A DNA stretch of 64,000 nt from Agromyces flavus (GTDB lineage Bacteria; Actinomycetota; Actinomycetes; Actinomycetales; Microbacteriaceae): positions 372,001 to 436,000 of the forward strand of contig NZ_LT629755.1 in the NCBI RefSeq assembly GCF_900104685.1. Reading direction: 5' to 3'. Under the pieces are notes generated by a model. That model was not told the origin of the DNA, did no database searches, and saw nothing but the letters and a program-made list of their open reading frames with translations. The translations under genes and the position numbers were made by a program. Shown here in pieces: positions 42,418 through 61,576 of the stretch. How positions within the stretch are numbered: the stretch's first letter is position 1; each line of letters starts with the position of its first letter.

Positions 42418-43581
42418 TCAGTCCGTCACCGGTCCGAGCCATGCGTTCGCGATGGTCGTGAGCGCGGCGTCCTCGCTCGAGGGATGGAACACGCCCGCGA
42501 GGACGTCGCGCTGGAGCCGCCCCAGCTCGTCGCCCGCGAAGTACGTGCCTCCGCCGGAGACCTGCACGGCGCGCTCGACGACCTCGCGCGCGGTCTGGAC
42601 GGTGCGCACCTTCACGCCCGAGAGCTTCGCGAACCAGAACGGACCATGGTCGACGCCGTCGCGGACGTCGCGTGCCAGGGACAGGAGCTGGGGCGGGACG
42701 GCGTCGAGCGCGAGCGCGGCCGACGCGATCCGGCGCCGCGCGTCGGGATCCTCCGAGCGCGGCTTGCCCGTCTTCTTCGAGACACGTGCCCTCGCCGACT
42801 CGATCGCGAGGTCGAGCGCCCGCGCAGCCAGCCCCGCGTAGACCGAGCTGAGGAAGAGCTCGAAGCACGCGAAGATCGCGAACACGAACGGGTCGGGGTT
42901 CGGGCCCGGGTCGAGCCGGCGCACGACGCGGTCGGGTGCGGCGACCGCGCCGTCGAGCACGGTCGTGCGGCTCTGCGTCGCGCGCATCCCGATCGTGTCC
43001 CAGTCGTCGAGCACTCGGACGTCGGGGTCCTCGCGGTCGATGAACCCGTACACGAGCTTGGGCGCGTCGTCGGACCGCGTGTCGAGCCCGTGGACCCCGA
43101 GTCGCGTCCATGCGGGCGAGAGCGACGTGAAGATCTTGCGGCCCGTGTAGCGCACGCTCCCATCGCGCTGGGGATCGGCGACCGTGCCGGAGCCGAAGAG
43201 CATGAGGTCGTTGCCGGCCTCGCTGATGCCGAATGCGAACACCTCGCCGTCGGCCGCCTCGCGCAGCACGAAGTCGAGCGAGTCGTCGCCCCGGTCGTGC
43301 AGCACCCGAGCGACACCGGTCCAGACGAGGTGCATGTTCACGCCGAGCGCGGTCGCGGGCGCCGCGCCGGCCAGGCGCATCTGCGCGCGCACGACCTCGT
43401 CGAGGTTCCATCCGAGCCCACCGAAGTCGACGGGCACGAGGGCGCGGAGGTAGCCGCGCTCGCCGAGGTCGGCGAGGTCCTCGGTGAAGAACGCGTTGCG
43501 CCGGTCGTACTCGGCGGCCCGGGCGCGCAGGCGCTCGAGCAGGTCGTCGTCGAGCAGGGAGTCCGGGGTGGGCGCGCTCAC
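42418..43581 (-). CDS. Acyl-CoA dehydrogenase family flavoprotein
   Basis: The 387-residue protein has the N-terminal helical domain (~1-115), a middle domain with VFAFGISEAGNDLMLFGSG near residue 135 (typical FAD contact region), and a C-terminal helical domain (~230-380) with LARDVRDGVDHGPFWFAKLSG. The catalytic Glu position cannot be placed with confidence, so it may belong to the broader family that includes monooxygenases and dibenzothiophene-type oxygenases. The substrate is unknown. It ends 64 nt before the small membrane protein gene. Confidence 0.78.
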   Translation of the reverse strand: MSAPTPDSLLDDDLLERLRARAAEYDRRNAFFTEDLADLGERGYLRALVPVDFGGLGWNLDEVVRAQMRLAGAAPATALGVNMHLVWTGVARVLHDRGDDSLDFVLREAADGEVFAFGISEAGNDLMLFGSGTVADPQRDGSVRYTGRKIFTSLSPAWTRLGVHGLDTRSDDAPKLVYGFIDREDPDVRVLDDWDTIGMRATQSRTTVLDGAVAAPDRVVRRLDPGPNPDPFVFAIFACFELFLSSVYAGLAARALDLAIESARARVSKKTGKPRSEDPDARRRIASAALALDAVPPQLLSLARDVRDGVDHGPFWFAKLSGVKVRTVQTAREVVERAVQVSGGGTYFAGDELGRLQRDVLAGVFHPSSEDAALTTIANAWLGPVTD

Positions 43582-43590
43582 GTCGACAGC

Positions 43591-44511
43591 CTACGCCGGG
43601 CGATCGCCGTCGGTCCGGGCCGCCTCCTGGCCGCCGTCGGGATGGTGGCGGCGGCGGGTCGCGAGGATCACGACGGCGGCGATGATCGCCGCGACGACGA
43701 GGAGCACGGCGAGCCAGGGCAGGAGCACGCCCGCGACCACGAGCAGCCCGGAGGCGAAGGCGACGAGCGCCTCCCACCCCGTCACGAGTCCGCTCCAGAA
43801 GTCGTCGGGTCCGGCGTCGGGGGCGATGCCCTCCGACAGCAGCTCGACCGTGAGCGTCGAGTAGTCGACCTGGTCTGCGAGGTAGTCGCGCTGCGCGACG
43901 AGGCTGTCGAGCTCGGCCTGCCGCGACGAGAGCTCGGATTCGATCGCGATGAGGTCGGCCGTGGTGTCGGCATCGGCGAGCAATGCGAGCAGTCGGTCGA
44001 CGGAGGCCTCGAGCGCTTCGATGCGGGCGTCCAGGTCCTGTCGCTGCTGCGTCACGTCGGACGCCTCGAGCTGCACCGAATCCACCTCGCCGAGTTCGCG
44101 GAGGTCCGCGAGCACGCGCTCGAACTCGTCCGCGGGGATCCGCACCACGAGTGTGGCGCGCGCCTGCTGGCTGTCGGTTCCGGGCGTCTCGCTGCGGCTC
44201 TCGATACGACCGTCCGCGGCGTCGACGAGGTCGGTCACCTGCGCCGCGGCATCCGTCGGGTCGTCGACCGTCATCGCCAGCCGGCCCGTCGTGATGACGC
44301 TGCGATCGTCGTCGACCGGCTGCTCGGGCGCGAACTCCTCGCCGCTCGCGTCGCCGCCGTCGGCCGGTTCCTCGACCCCGACATCGGGCTGAGGTGCCAC
44401 GCCGGAGTCGCCGCCGCTCTCGGAGCTGCCCTGGCCCATGCTGCAGCCGGAGAGGAGGAGTGCGGCGATCGCGGCGATGGCCGCGGCATGATGAGCGCGT
44501 CGGCGGGTCAT
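43591..44511 (-). CDS. DUF4349-domain lipoprotein
   Basis: The 306-residue protein has a signal peptide ending in the lipobox LLLSGC (~20-24), an acidic linker (~30-75), a DUF4349 core (~80-230; RSVITTGRLAMTVDDP, LVVRIPADEFERVLADLRELGEVD, then a coiled coil LDARIEALEASVDRLLALL and SELSSRQAELDSLVAQRDYL), and a C-terminal membrane helix (~250-285) with a basic tail. It would be held to the membrane at both ends, with the coiled coil outside. No function is known. It lies 9 nt after the acyl-CoA dehydrogenase start on the same strand. Confidence 0.85.
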   Translation of the reverse strand: MTRRRAHHAAAIAAIAALLLSGCSMGQGSSESGGDSGVAPQPDVGVEEPADGGDASGEEFAPEQPVDDDRSVITTGRLAMTVDDPTDAAAQVTDLVDAADGRIESRSETPGTDSQQARATLVVRIPADEFERVLADLRELGEVDSVQLEASDVTQQRQDLDARIEALEASVDRLLALLADADTTADLIAIESELSSRQAELDSLVAQRDYLADQVDYSTLTVELLSEGIAPDAGPDDFWSGLVTGWEALVAFASGLLVVAGVLLPWLAVLLVVAAIIAAVVILATRRRHHPDGGQEAARTDGDRPA

Positions 44512-44600
44512 GCCGTCAAGGTACTGCCGGGGCGCGAGTCCATGTCTGGAGGCCCGCTGGGAGTCGGGTCACGATCGGGTTGCGGTCGGCTGGGAGCGCG

Positions 44601-45431
44601 TCAGTCGTGGTCGGGGTCGCGCCCGGTGCGGACGCCGCTCTCGAGCGTCGCGATCACCGCGACATCCGCGTCGTCGAGGTCGAACGAGAACACGTCGAGG
44701 TTCTCGGCGATGCGTTCGGGGCTCGATGCCTTGGGGATCACGATCGTGCCCTGCCGCACATGCCACGCCAGAACGATCTGGGCGACCGATCGCCCGTGCT
44801 TCGCGGCGATCGGCTCGAGCACCGGATCGCCGAGCAGGCGCCCGCGGGCGAGCGGCGACCACGCCTCGGTGCGGATGCCGAGGCGCTCGTGCTCGGCGCG
44901 CAGCTCGTGCTGCGGCAACCACGGGTGCAGCTCGACCTGGTTGACCACAGGCGCGACACCGGTCGCGTCGATGATGCGCTCGAGGTGGTGCGCGTGGAAG
45001 TTCGAGACGCCGATCGAGCTCACCCGCCCCTCCTCGCGGAGGCGCACGAGCGCGCGCCACGTGTCGACGTAGCGGTCGCGCGACGGCACGGGCCAGTGGA
45101 TGAGGTAGAGATCGAGCCGGTCGAGGCCGAAGGCCCGCATCGCCGCGTCGAACGCGCGGAGCGTCCGGTCGTACCCGTGGTCGTCGTTCCAGACCTTGCT
45201 CGTGACGAAGACCTCATCGCGCGGCAGCCCGCACTCGCGCACCGCCGCACCGGCCTCGGCCTCGTTGCCGTACAGCGCCGCGGTGTCCAGGTGGCGGTAC
45301 CCGAGCTCGATCGCGGTGCGCGCGAGCCGGGTGGCGTCGGTGCGGGGCACCTTGTACATGCCGTATCCCACCTGCGGGATGGCGCGGCCGTCGGCGAGCG
45401 GGATCATGGGAGCCAGTGGGGGATGTGCCAT
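44601..45431 (-). CDS. Aldo/keto reductase (AKR5-like)
   Basis: The 276-residue NADPH enzyme has the catalytic set of the family: Asp and Tyr in YRHLDTAALYGNE, Lys in FVTSKVWNDDHG and His in [21 protein letters not shown] and IPKASSPERIAENLDVF close the cofactor site. It probably reduces a 2,5-diketogluconate-like or other carbonyl substrate. The 54642-55493 product is closely similar, so they are paralogues 10 kb apart. The start ATG at 45431 lies 34 nt from the MFS gene stop. Confidence 0.92.
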   Translation of the reverse strand: MAHPPLAPMIPLADGRAIPQVGYGMYKVPRTDATRLARTAIELGYRHLDTAALYGNEAEAGAAVRECGLPRDEVFVTSKVWNDDHGYDRTLRAFDAAMRAFGLDRLDLYLIHWPVPSRDRYVDTWRALVRLREEGRVSSIGVSNFHAHHLERIIDATGVAPVVNQVELHPWLPQHELRAEHERLGIRTEAWSPLARGRLLGDPVLEPIAAKHGRSVAQIVLAWHVRQGTIVIPKASSPERIAENLDVFSFDLDDADVAVIATLESGVRTGRDPDHD

Positions 45432-45465
45432 CCGTACGCCTCTCTCGAAGGGGAGTCGGTCGGGG

Positions 45466-46674
45466 TCAGCTGGGAGTGACCGGGACCGGCTCGGTGTCGG
45501 GGATGGGGCTCGCGTCGCGCCCGCGGAGGTCGGGATGCCAGCGCCGCGCGAGCGCCGGCACGACGACGCCGAGGAATGCGAGCACCGAGGCGGCCCAGAA
45601 CGCGCCGACCGCCTCGTACCCGTCGATGAGGAAGCCGGCCGCCGCCGAGCCGAGTGCCGCGCCGATGAGCTGCCCCGTGCCGACCCAGCCGTACGCCTCG
45701 GCCGTGTCCGAGAACTTGACGCTCACCGAGACGATCGAGAAGAGCACGGCGAGTGCCGGTGCGATGCCGATGCCGGCGATGAAGAGCGTGACGGCGAGCC
45801 ACCAGAACTCCATCGCGAACGCCGCGAGCGAGACGCCCACGAACACGATGAGCATGCGACGTGCGGTTGACCAGGGGCTGATCGGGACGTGCCCGAGCGT
45901 GAGTCCGCCCGCGAGGCTTCCGATCGAGAAGATCGCGAGCACGATGCCGGCTTCGGCGCCGTCGTGCCCGAACGCCGCGACGACCCCGGCCTCGACCGCG
46001 GCGCACGCGCCGATGAGGAGGAAGCCGACGACCGTCGCGAGGAGCACCGCGGGTCGTGCGAGCACCGTGCCGAACCTCCGCTTGGACCGCGGGATGCGGA
46101 CGCGCCCGAGCTCGGGCGACGCGATGAACCAGGTCGTGCCGCCGATCATCATCACGGCGGCGAGCAGGATGCCCCAGACCGTGCCGATCTGCGTCGAGAC
46201 GAACGTCGTGACCACCGGTCCGACGACCCAGATGATCTCCTGCGCGGAGGCATCGAGGGAGAACAGCGGCGTGAGCTGGCGCGAGTTGACCATCTTGGGG
46301 TAGATGGTCCGCACCGCGGGCTGCACGGGCGGGGTCGCGAGCCCGCACAGCAGGCCGACCGCCATGTAGAGCGGCACGGTGAGCGGCAGCACGCCGATCG
46401 CGATGACCGAGCTCGCGCACACGACGAGCGTCGCGGTGAGTACGGGGCGCATGCCGAGCCGGCCCATGAGGCGGCTGGTGAGCGGGCCGGCGATCGCCTG
46501 CCCGATCGAGGTCGCGGCGAGCACGAGTCCGGCCGCGCCGTACGAACCGGTCTGCTGTTCGACGTGCAGCAGGAACGCCAGCGAGAGCATGCCCGACGGG
46601 AACCGTGCCGTGAGCTGGGCGGCGATGATGCGAGCGACGCCCGAGGTCTTGAGCAGTTCGGTGTAGCTTCCCAC
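45466..46674 (-). CDS. MFS transporter
   Basis: The 402-residue protein has 12 predicted membrane helices. GAAGLVLAATSIGQAIAGPLTSRLMGRLGMR covers helix 2 and motif A, and SQEIIW... FVSTQIGTVWGI and TAEAYGWVGTGQLIGAALG follow. It looks like a DHA1-type exporter of unknown substrate. The GTG start is preceded by TAGGAT after 9 nt. It lies divergent from the ABC importer genes. Confidence 0.85.
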   Translation of the reverse strand: MGSYTELLKTSGVARIIAAQLTARFPSGMLSLAFLLHVEQQTGSYGAAGLVLAATSIGQAIAGPLTSRLMGRLGMRPVLTATLVVCASSVIAIGVLPLTVPLYMAVGLLCGLATPPVQPAVRTIYPKMVNSRQLTPLFSLDASAQEIIWVVGPVVTTFVSTQIGTVWGILLAAVMMIGGTTWFIASPELGRVRIPRSKRRFGTVLARPAVLLATVVGFLLIGACAAVEAGVVAAFGHDGAEAGIVLAIFSIGSLAGGLTLGHVPISPWSTARRMLIVFVGVSLAAFAMEFWWLAVTLFIAGIGIAPALAVLFSIVSVSVKFSDTAEAYGWVGTGQLIGAALGSAAAGFLIDGYEAVGAFWAASVLAFLGVVVPALARRWHPDLRGRDASPIPDTEPVPVTPS

Positions 46675-46854
46675 GGTGGCTCGATCCTATCGGCGGGGTT
46701 CCGGCGGCCCAGGGCGCCCGGGTGGCGAAGAGCGGACGGTCGCTCGACACGGCGGCGAGCGCCATCCGTCTCCGGCTGTATTAGGGTCTCCCGTGTCGAC
46801 GACGACCGGCTGGGCCGTCGTGCCGACCATTCACCCGAACCCAGAGGACATGAA

Positions 46855-47754
46855 ATGCGCACTCGACTCGTCGCCGTTCCCGCCGCGTTCGCGGCCGCGG
46901 CCCTGCTGCTGACCGGCTGCGTCGACAACTCGTCGACCGGCGGCACCGGCTCCACTTCTGCACCCGAGGCCTCCATCGCCGCCGACGACGCGGCCGTCGC
47001 GCTCCTGCCCGACGACGTCGCCGAGTCCGGCACGCTCATCGTCGGCATCGACCCGACGTACCCGCCGAACGAGTTCAAGGACGCCGACGGCAACCCCACC
47101 GGCTGGGGCGCCGAGCTCGCCGAGGCCGTCGCCGCCAAGCTCGGCCTCGAGGCCGAGTTCCAGGTCGCGAAGTTCGACAACATCATCCCGAGCATCAAGG
47201 GCGGCAAGGCCGACATCGGCGTCTCGTCGTTCACCGACACGGTCGAGCGCGAGGAGCAGGTCGACTTCGTCAACTACTACGAGGCCGGCATCATGTGGGC
47301 CTCGGCCAAGGGCAACGAGGTCGACCCCGACAACGCGTGCGGCCTCAAGGTCGCCGTCCAGGCCACGACCTACGAGGACACCGACGAGGTCCCCGCCAAG
47401 TCCGACGCGTGCGTCGCCGCCGGCAAGGACCCGATCGAGAAGGTGCCGTTCGACACGCAGGACGCCGCGACCAACGCCGTGGCGCTCGGCCAGGCCGACG
47501 CGCTCAGCGCCGACTCGCCCGTGACCCTGTACGCGATCCAGCAGACCGGCGACAAGCTGCAGGCCGCCGGCGAGTCGTTCGACGTCGCGCCCTACGGCAT
47601 CGCCGTCGGCAAGGACCGCGGCCTGACCGAGGCGATCCAGGCGGCGATGCAGTCGCTCGTCGACGACGGCACCTACGGCGACATCCTCGAGGAGTGGGGC
47701 GTCGCCGACGGCGGCATCGACGAGATCACGATCAACGCGGCCGGGCAGGGCTGA
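46855..47754 (+). CDS. Polar amino acid ABC transporter, substrate-binding lipoprotein
   Basis: The 299-residue protein has a signal peptide with the lipobox LLTGC (~19-23), so it is anchored outside. The two-lobe SBP-bac-3 fold shows SGTLIVGIDPTYPPNEF, GWGAELAEAVAAKLGL, FDNIIPSIKGGKADIGVSSF, and GIAVGKDRGLTEAIQAAMQSL, all typical for basic or polar amino acid receptors. The ATG has an AGAGGAC site upstream. The permease follows after 2 nt and the ATPase after that. A TAGGGT box near 46785 may be the operon promoter. Confidence 0.93.
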   Translation: MRTRLVAVPAAFAAAALLLTGCVDNSSTGGTGSTSAPEASIAADDAAVALLPDDVAESGTLIVGIDPTYPPNEFKDADGNPTGWGAELAEAVAAKLGLEAEFQVAKFDNIIPSIKGGKADIGVSSFTDTVEREEQVDFVNYYEAGIMWASAKGNEVDPDNACGLKVAVQATTYEDTDEVPAKSDACVAAGKDPIEKVPFDTQDAATNAVALGQADALSADSPVTLYAIQQTGDKLQAAGESFDVAPYGIAVGKDRGLTEAIQAAMQSLVDDGTYGDILEEWGVADGGIDEITINAAGQG

Positions 47755-47756
47755 TC

Positions 47757-48770
47757 ATGTCCGCAACCGGATCGGGCCGGCCGGCGAGCGGGGACACCCG
47801 CGCGCCGGCCGGCGCCGCCGCCGGGCGCGCGCCGATCAAGGCGGTCAAGCTGCGGCACCCCTGGCGGAACGTCTTCGCCGTGGTGCTCGTGCTGCTCTTC
47901 GCGCTGTTCGTCATCGACGCCGCGCAGCGCCCCGCGTACGACTGGCCCGTCGTCGGCCAATACCTCTTCGACCGTCGCGTCTCGGCAGCGGCCCTCGTCA
48001 CCCTCGAACTGACCGTGCTGTCGATGATCATCGCGATCATCCTCGGCGTCGTGCTCGCGGTGATGCGGCTCTCGCCGAACCCGGTCGTGAAGTCGGTGGC
48101 GTGGTTCTACCTCTGGATCTTCCGCGGGACCCCGGTGTACGTGCAGCTCGTGTTCTGGGGCCTCATCGCGATCATCTACCAGACGATCGACATCGGCCTC
48201 CCGTTCACCGAGCCGTGGGCGTCCTTCGAGACCAAGGAGGTGCTCGGCCCGTTCTGGCTCGCGGTCATCGGGCTCGCGCTCAACGAGGCCGCGTACATGG
48301 CCGAGATCGTGCGCGCCGGCCTCCTGTCGGTCGACAAGGGCCAGGACGAGGCCGCGACGGCGCTCGGCATGGGCTGGTTCCAGACCATGCGCCGCGTCAT
48401 CCTGCCGCAGGCGATGCGGGTGATCATCCCGCCGACCGGCAACGAGGTCATCTCGATGCTGAAGACCACGTCGCTCGTGACGGCGGTGCCGTTCACGCTC
48501 GAGCTCTACACGCGTACGCGCGACATCTCGGCCGAGACGTTCAACCCGATCCCGCTGCTCATCGTGGCGTCGATCTGGTACCTCTTCTTCACGTCCGTGC
48601 TCATGGTCGGCCAGTACTTCCTCGAGAAGCGGTTCGCGCGCGGCATCGGCGCGCGCCCGAACACGGTCGCGGGCACGGTGCCGACCGGCGTGGTGCCCGC
48701 GGTCGCGGGCGACGAGTCGTCGCCGGAGCTGCCGCCCATCGCAGACAAGCACGGAGGTGACGCGCGATGA
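47757..48770 (+). CDS. Polar amino acid ABC transporter permease
   Basis: The 337-residue protein has a long cytoplasmic N-terminus (~45 residues), about five membrane helices and the EAA loop [37 protein letters not shown] that docks on the ATPase. It is the HisM/GlnP type. The C-terminal ~35 residues are disordered and rich in P, G and V. The start overlaps the 2-nt gap after the binding protein gene, and the stop overlaps the ATPase start by 4 nt (ATGA). Confidence 0.93.
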   Translation: MSATGSGRPASGDTRAPAGAAAGRAPIKAVKLRHPWRNVFAVVLVLLFALFVIDAAQRPAYDWPVVGQYLFDRRVSAAALVTLELTVLSMIIAIILGVVLAVMRLSPNPVVKSVAWFYLWIFRGTPVYVQLVFWGLIAIIYQTIDIGLPFTEPWASFETKEVLGPFWLAVIGLALNEAAYMAEIVRAGLLSVDKGQDEAATALGMGWFQTMRRVILPQAMRVIIPPTGNEVISMLKTTSLVTAVPFTLELYTRTRDISAETFNPIPLLIVASIWYLFFTSVLMVGQYFLEKRFARGIGARPNTVAGTVPTGVVPAVAGDESSPELPPIADKHGGDAR

Positions 48771-49579
48771 GCGACGTCCACGAGAGCGGCACGTCCGCGG
48801 CCACCGGAAGCACCGGCACGACGCCCATGGTGCTCGCCGAGGGCGTCTCGAAGAGCTACGGCTCGCACGAGGTGCTCAAGGACATCACGCTCGAGGTCAA
48901 GCGAGGCGAGGTGCTCTGCCTCGTCGGGCCGAGCGGGTCGGGCAAGTCGACGTTCCTCCGCTGCATCAACCACCTCGAGAACGTCTCGGCCGGACGGCTG
49001 TCGGTCGACGGCCACCTGGTCGGCTATCGCGAGGCGGGCGGCAAGCTCTACGAGCTCAACCCGAAGGAGGCCGCGAAGCAGCGACGCGACATCGGCATGG
49101 TCTTCCAGCGGTTCAACCTGTTCCCGCACATGACGGCGATCGAGAACGTCATGGAGGCACCGGTCACCGTCAAGGGCGTGCCCAAGGCGAAGGCGAAGGC
49201 GCGCGCGCTCGAACTGCTCGCCCGCGTCGGCCTCGCCGAGCGCGCCGACTACTATCCGGCGCACCTGTCGGGCGGGCAGCAGCAGCGCGTCGCGATCGCG
49301 CGAGCGCTCGCGATGGACCCGAAGCTCATGCTGTTCGACGAGCCGACGTCCGCGCTCGACCCCGAGCTGGTCGGCGAGGTGCTCGACGTCATGAAGGGCC
49401 TCGCGAAGAGCGGCATGACCATGATCGTCGTGACGCACGAGATGGGCTTCGCCCGCGAGGTGGCCGACACGCTCGTGTTCATGGACGAGGGCATCGTGAT
49501 GGAGTCGGGCGATCCGCGCGAGGTGCTCGCGAACCCGCGGCACGAGCGCACGCAGGCGTTCCTATCGAAGGTGCTGTGA
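48767..49579 (+). CDS. Polar amino acid ABC transporter ATP-binding protein
   Basis: The 270-residue ATPase shows Walker [10 protein letters not shown], the Q loop ([17 protein letters not shown]), the signature LSGGQQQR, Walker [13 protein letters not shown] and the H-loop His in [11 protein letters not shown]. It starts with a short disordered tail before [19 protein letters not shown]. It closes the SBP-permease-ATPase operon of the HisP/GlnQ type. Confidence 0.95.
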   Translation: MSDVHESGTSAATGSTGTTPMVLAEGVSKSYGSHEVLKDITLEVKRGEVLCLVGPSGSGKSTFLRCINHLENVSAGRLSVDGHLVGYREAGGKLYELNPKEAAKQRRDIGMVFQRFNLFPHMTAIENVMEAPVTVKGVPKAKAKARALELLARVGLAERADYYPAHLSGGQQQRVAIARALAMDPKLMLFDEPTSALDPELVGEVLDVMKGLAKSGMTMIVVTHEMGFAREVADTLVFMDEGIVMESGDPREVLANPRHERTQAFLSKVL

Positions 49580-49676
49580 CCGAGGCGGATGGCGCGGCCG
49601 CGGTCGCGTCATCCGCTGCTCCGGCCCGCGCGAATCAGGCTGTGCATATATAACGCGAGACTGATAGGATGTCGTC

Positions 49677-50012
49677 GTGCACGCGTTCGACGTCCTCGGC
49701 GACCCGGTGCGCCGCCGCATCCTCGACCTGCTCGCCGACGGCGAGCGGCCCGCCGGCGCGGTGGTCGACGTCGTGGCGAGCGAGTTCGGCATCACGCAGC
49801 CCGCGGTCTCGCGGCAGCTTCGGATCCTGCGCGAGCACGGGTTCGCGAGCGTCCGCGCCGACGGCGCGCGCCGCATCTACGCGCTCGAGCGCGCGGGCGT
49901 CGACGAGGCGGCCGCCGAACTCGACCGCTACCGGCGCTTCTGGCGACAGCGGCTCGATGCGCTGCACACCGAGGTCGCGCGCGGCACGCGCGCCCGACGG
50001 AAGGACGCATGA
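49677..50012 (+). CDS. ArsR-family HTH regulator
   Basis: The 111-residue protein begins HAFDVLGDPVRRRILDLLADGERPAGAVVDVV and has the recognition helix ITQPAVSRQLRILREHGF, the ArsR winged helix, then a C-terminal helix (FWRQRLDALHTEV). It lacks the CxC metal motif. With the following SRPBCC gene it forms the common ArsR-AHSA1 pair, in which the regulator controls the activator-like protein. TAGGAT and 6 nt stand before the GTG, so the message is leaderless. An AT-rich stretch TGCATATATAACG lies 20 nt upstream. Confidence 0.88.
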   Translation: MHAFDVLGDPVRRRILDLLADGERPAGAVVDVVASEFGITQPAVSRQLRILREHGFASVRADGARRIYALERAGVDEAAAELDRYRRFWRQRLDALHTEVARGTRARRKDA

Positions 50013-50501
50013 TGAGCGTGACCGGCGAGATCCTGCCCGATGACCCGGGTGTCGTGCTCGAATTCGAGGAGGTGTACGACACCGACCCCGACGACCTGTG
50101 GGAGGCACTCACGACGCCCGAGCGGCTCGCGCGATGGATGGCGACCTATCAGGGCGAGTTCCGCCTGGGCGGGCACTGGCAGGCGATGCAGCGCGACGGC
50201 GGCGTCTACTGCGACGGCGAGGTCACCTCGTGCGAACGGCCCGTCGGGTTCACGACGACCTGGACCGTGGTCGGCGAGCAGCCCACGCTCGTGACCGTGC
50301 AGCTCGAACCCGAGGGGGCGCGCACGCGGCTGCGGTTGCGGCACGAGCACGTGACCCGCCTCGAGTACGGGCCGGGATGGCATTCGCACCTCGAGGGACT
50401 GACGCGCCACGTCGCCGATCCCGCCGCCGAACGCGACCGCGACGAGTGGGTCCGGCGGATCGCCGAGCTCGAGCCGTCGTACGCCGAGCGGTTCGCGGCG
50501 C

Positions 50502-50521
<20 letters not shown>
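50009..50521 (+). CDS. SRPBCC/AHSA1-domain protein
   Basis: The 170-residue protein has the START-like fold with VVLEFEEVYDTDPDDLWEALTTPERLARWM, GGHWQAMQRDGGVYCDGEV and a long C-terminal helix (HLEGLTRHVADPAAERDRDEWVRRI). Such proteins bind hydrophobic ligands; the role here is not known. The ATG at 50009 or 50012 overlaps the ArsR stop. The gene end overlaps the hrpA stop by 20 nt on the opposite strand. Confidence 0.85.
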
Positions 50522-55493
<4,972 letters not shown>

Positions 55494-56056
55494 TCGATTC
55501 GCTGCGCGACCGGGGGTTCGGCGCAGGTCGCCGGCTCCCGGTCGCCAGCTCGCGGTCGCGCGACACGCCCGGGATGCACGCTCGATTTGTCGCCGCGGCC
55601 GGGGCCACGTAGATTTCTTCTTGTCGCCGCGGCGGCCGGGAGCGAGAAGCCCTGGCAGACCGGGCGAAGATCTTAGCCAAACAGCCTCGAAGGCGCACAT
55701 TGCGACTCGGTTGCTTCAAGCCTAAGATTATCTAGTTGCACTCCAACACGAACCGCACCTCTCGAGGTGCATCCGGCCGCGGATCCCGCTGTCGGAGGAT
55801 GGCTCGCGGGGTGCTACAGTAGAGAGGTTGCCCTGGGGGCAGGCCGCGAGGCTGCAACCCGGGTGCGTCCGTTTCTTGAGAACTCAACAGCGTGCACTAT
55901 GTTCAATGCCAATTTTTTGAACCCCGTGTTTCTTGCCTCGTTTTTGGGGTGGGGGATGGGTTTCCTTTGATTGATGGACAATTTGATTTTCGAGTCAGTT
56001 GTTTCTCTGTCAGTGATTGAACTTGACCTTCCTTTCGGGGTTGGTTGAACCATTTT
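55494..56056 (+). other. rRNA operon promoter and leader region
   Basis: These ~560 nt contain no gene. A TACAGT box (55814-55819) is a likely -10 for the rrn promoter, followed by an AT-rich leader. A TTGAGAACTCAACAGC element (55875-55890) resembles a boxA-type antitermination site; a related TTGAGAACTACATAGTG occurs in the 16S-23S spacer. The open frames here are chance. Confidence 0.65.
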
Positions 56057-61172
<5,116 letters not shown>

Positions 61173-61363
61173 TATCCACACCATCGTTGTAAGGCAGCGG
61201 TGTGGAGCCTGATGTACTCGCGTCCACTCTGTGGTTCCCAACAGACGGAAACACACTCAACAGAACAGAGCACCCCACCACCCCACCACACACGTGGGGC
61301 GTGGTGGGCACCGAAACCACCAACCCCCGCACCCCCCCGGGTGCGGGACACGTTGGTCCTAGA

Positions 61364-61482
61364 GTTTCGGCGGCCATAGCGCGAGGGAAACGCCCGGACA
61401 CATTCCGAACCCGGAAGCTAAGACTCGCAGCGCCGATGGTACTGCAGGGGCGACCCTGTGGGAGAGTAGGACACCGCCGGAC
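61364..61482 (+). rRNA. rrf: 5S ribosomal RNA
   Basis: The ~119-nt gene starts GTTTCGGCGGCCATAGCG and ends GACACCGCCGGAC. The loop CCGAACCCGGAAGCTAAG is the usual 5S core. It is separated from 23S by ~190 nt of GC-rich spacer with a CCGCACCC...GGGTGCGG stem. Confidence 0.95.
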
Positions 61483-61492
61483 ATTCTTCACT

Positions 61493-61522
61493 GAAGAGCC
61501 GCCCAATGCTGGGCGGCTCTTC
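61493..61522 (+). terminator. Terminator of the rRNA operon
   Basis: A perfect 13-bp stem, GAAGAGCCGCCCA with its complement, has an ATGC loop and lies 10 nt after 5S. The sequence after it is TGCATTTA. Confidence 0.85.
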
Positions 61523-61576
61523 TGCATTTAAGCCGCTTCCCGTGCCGCTCCGGACGCGCGGGCCTAGGCTTGGGCG

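Noticed and set aside
55767-55970. Open frame in the rRNA leader
   Set aside because: It runs through the rrn promoter and leader, has no recognisable product and no ribosome-binding site.
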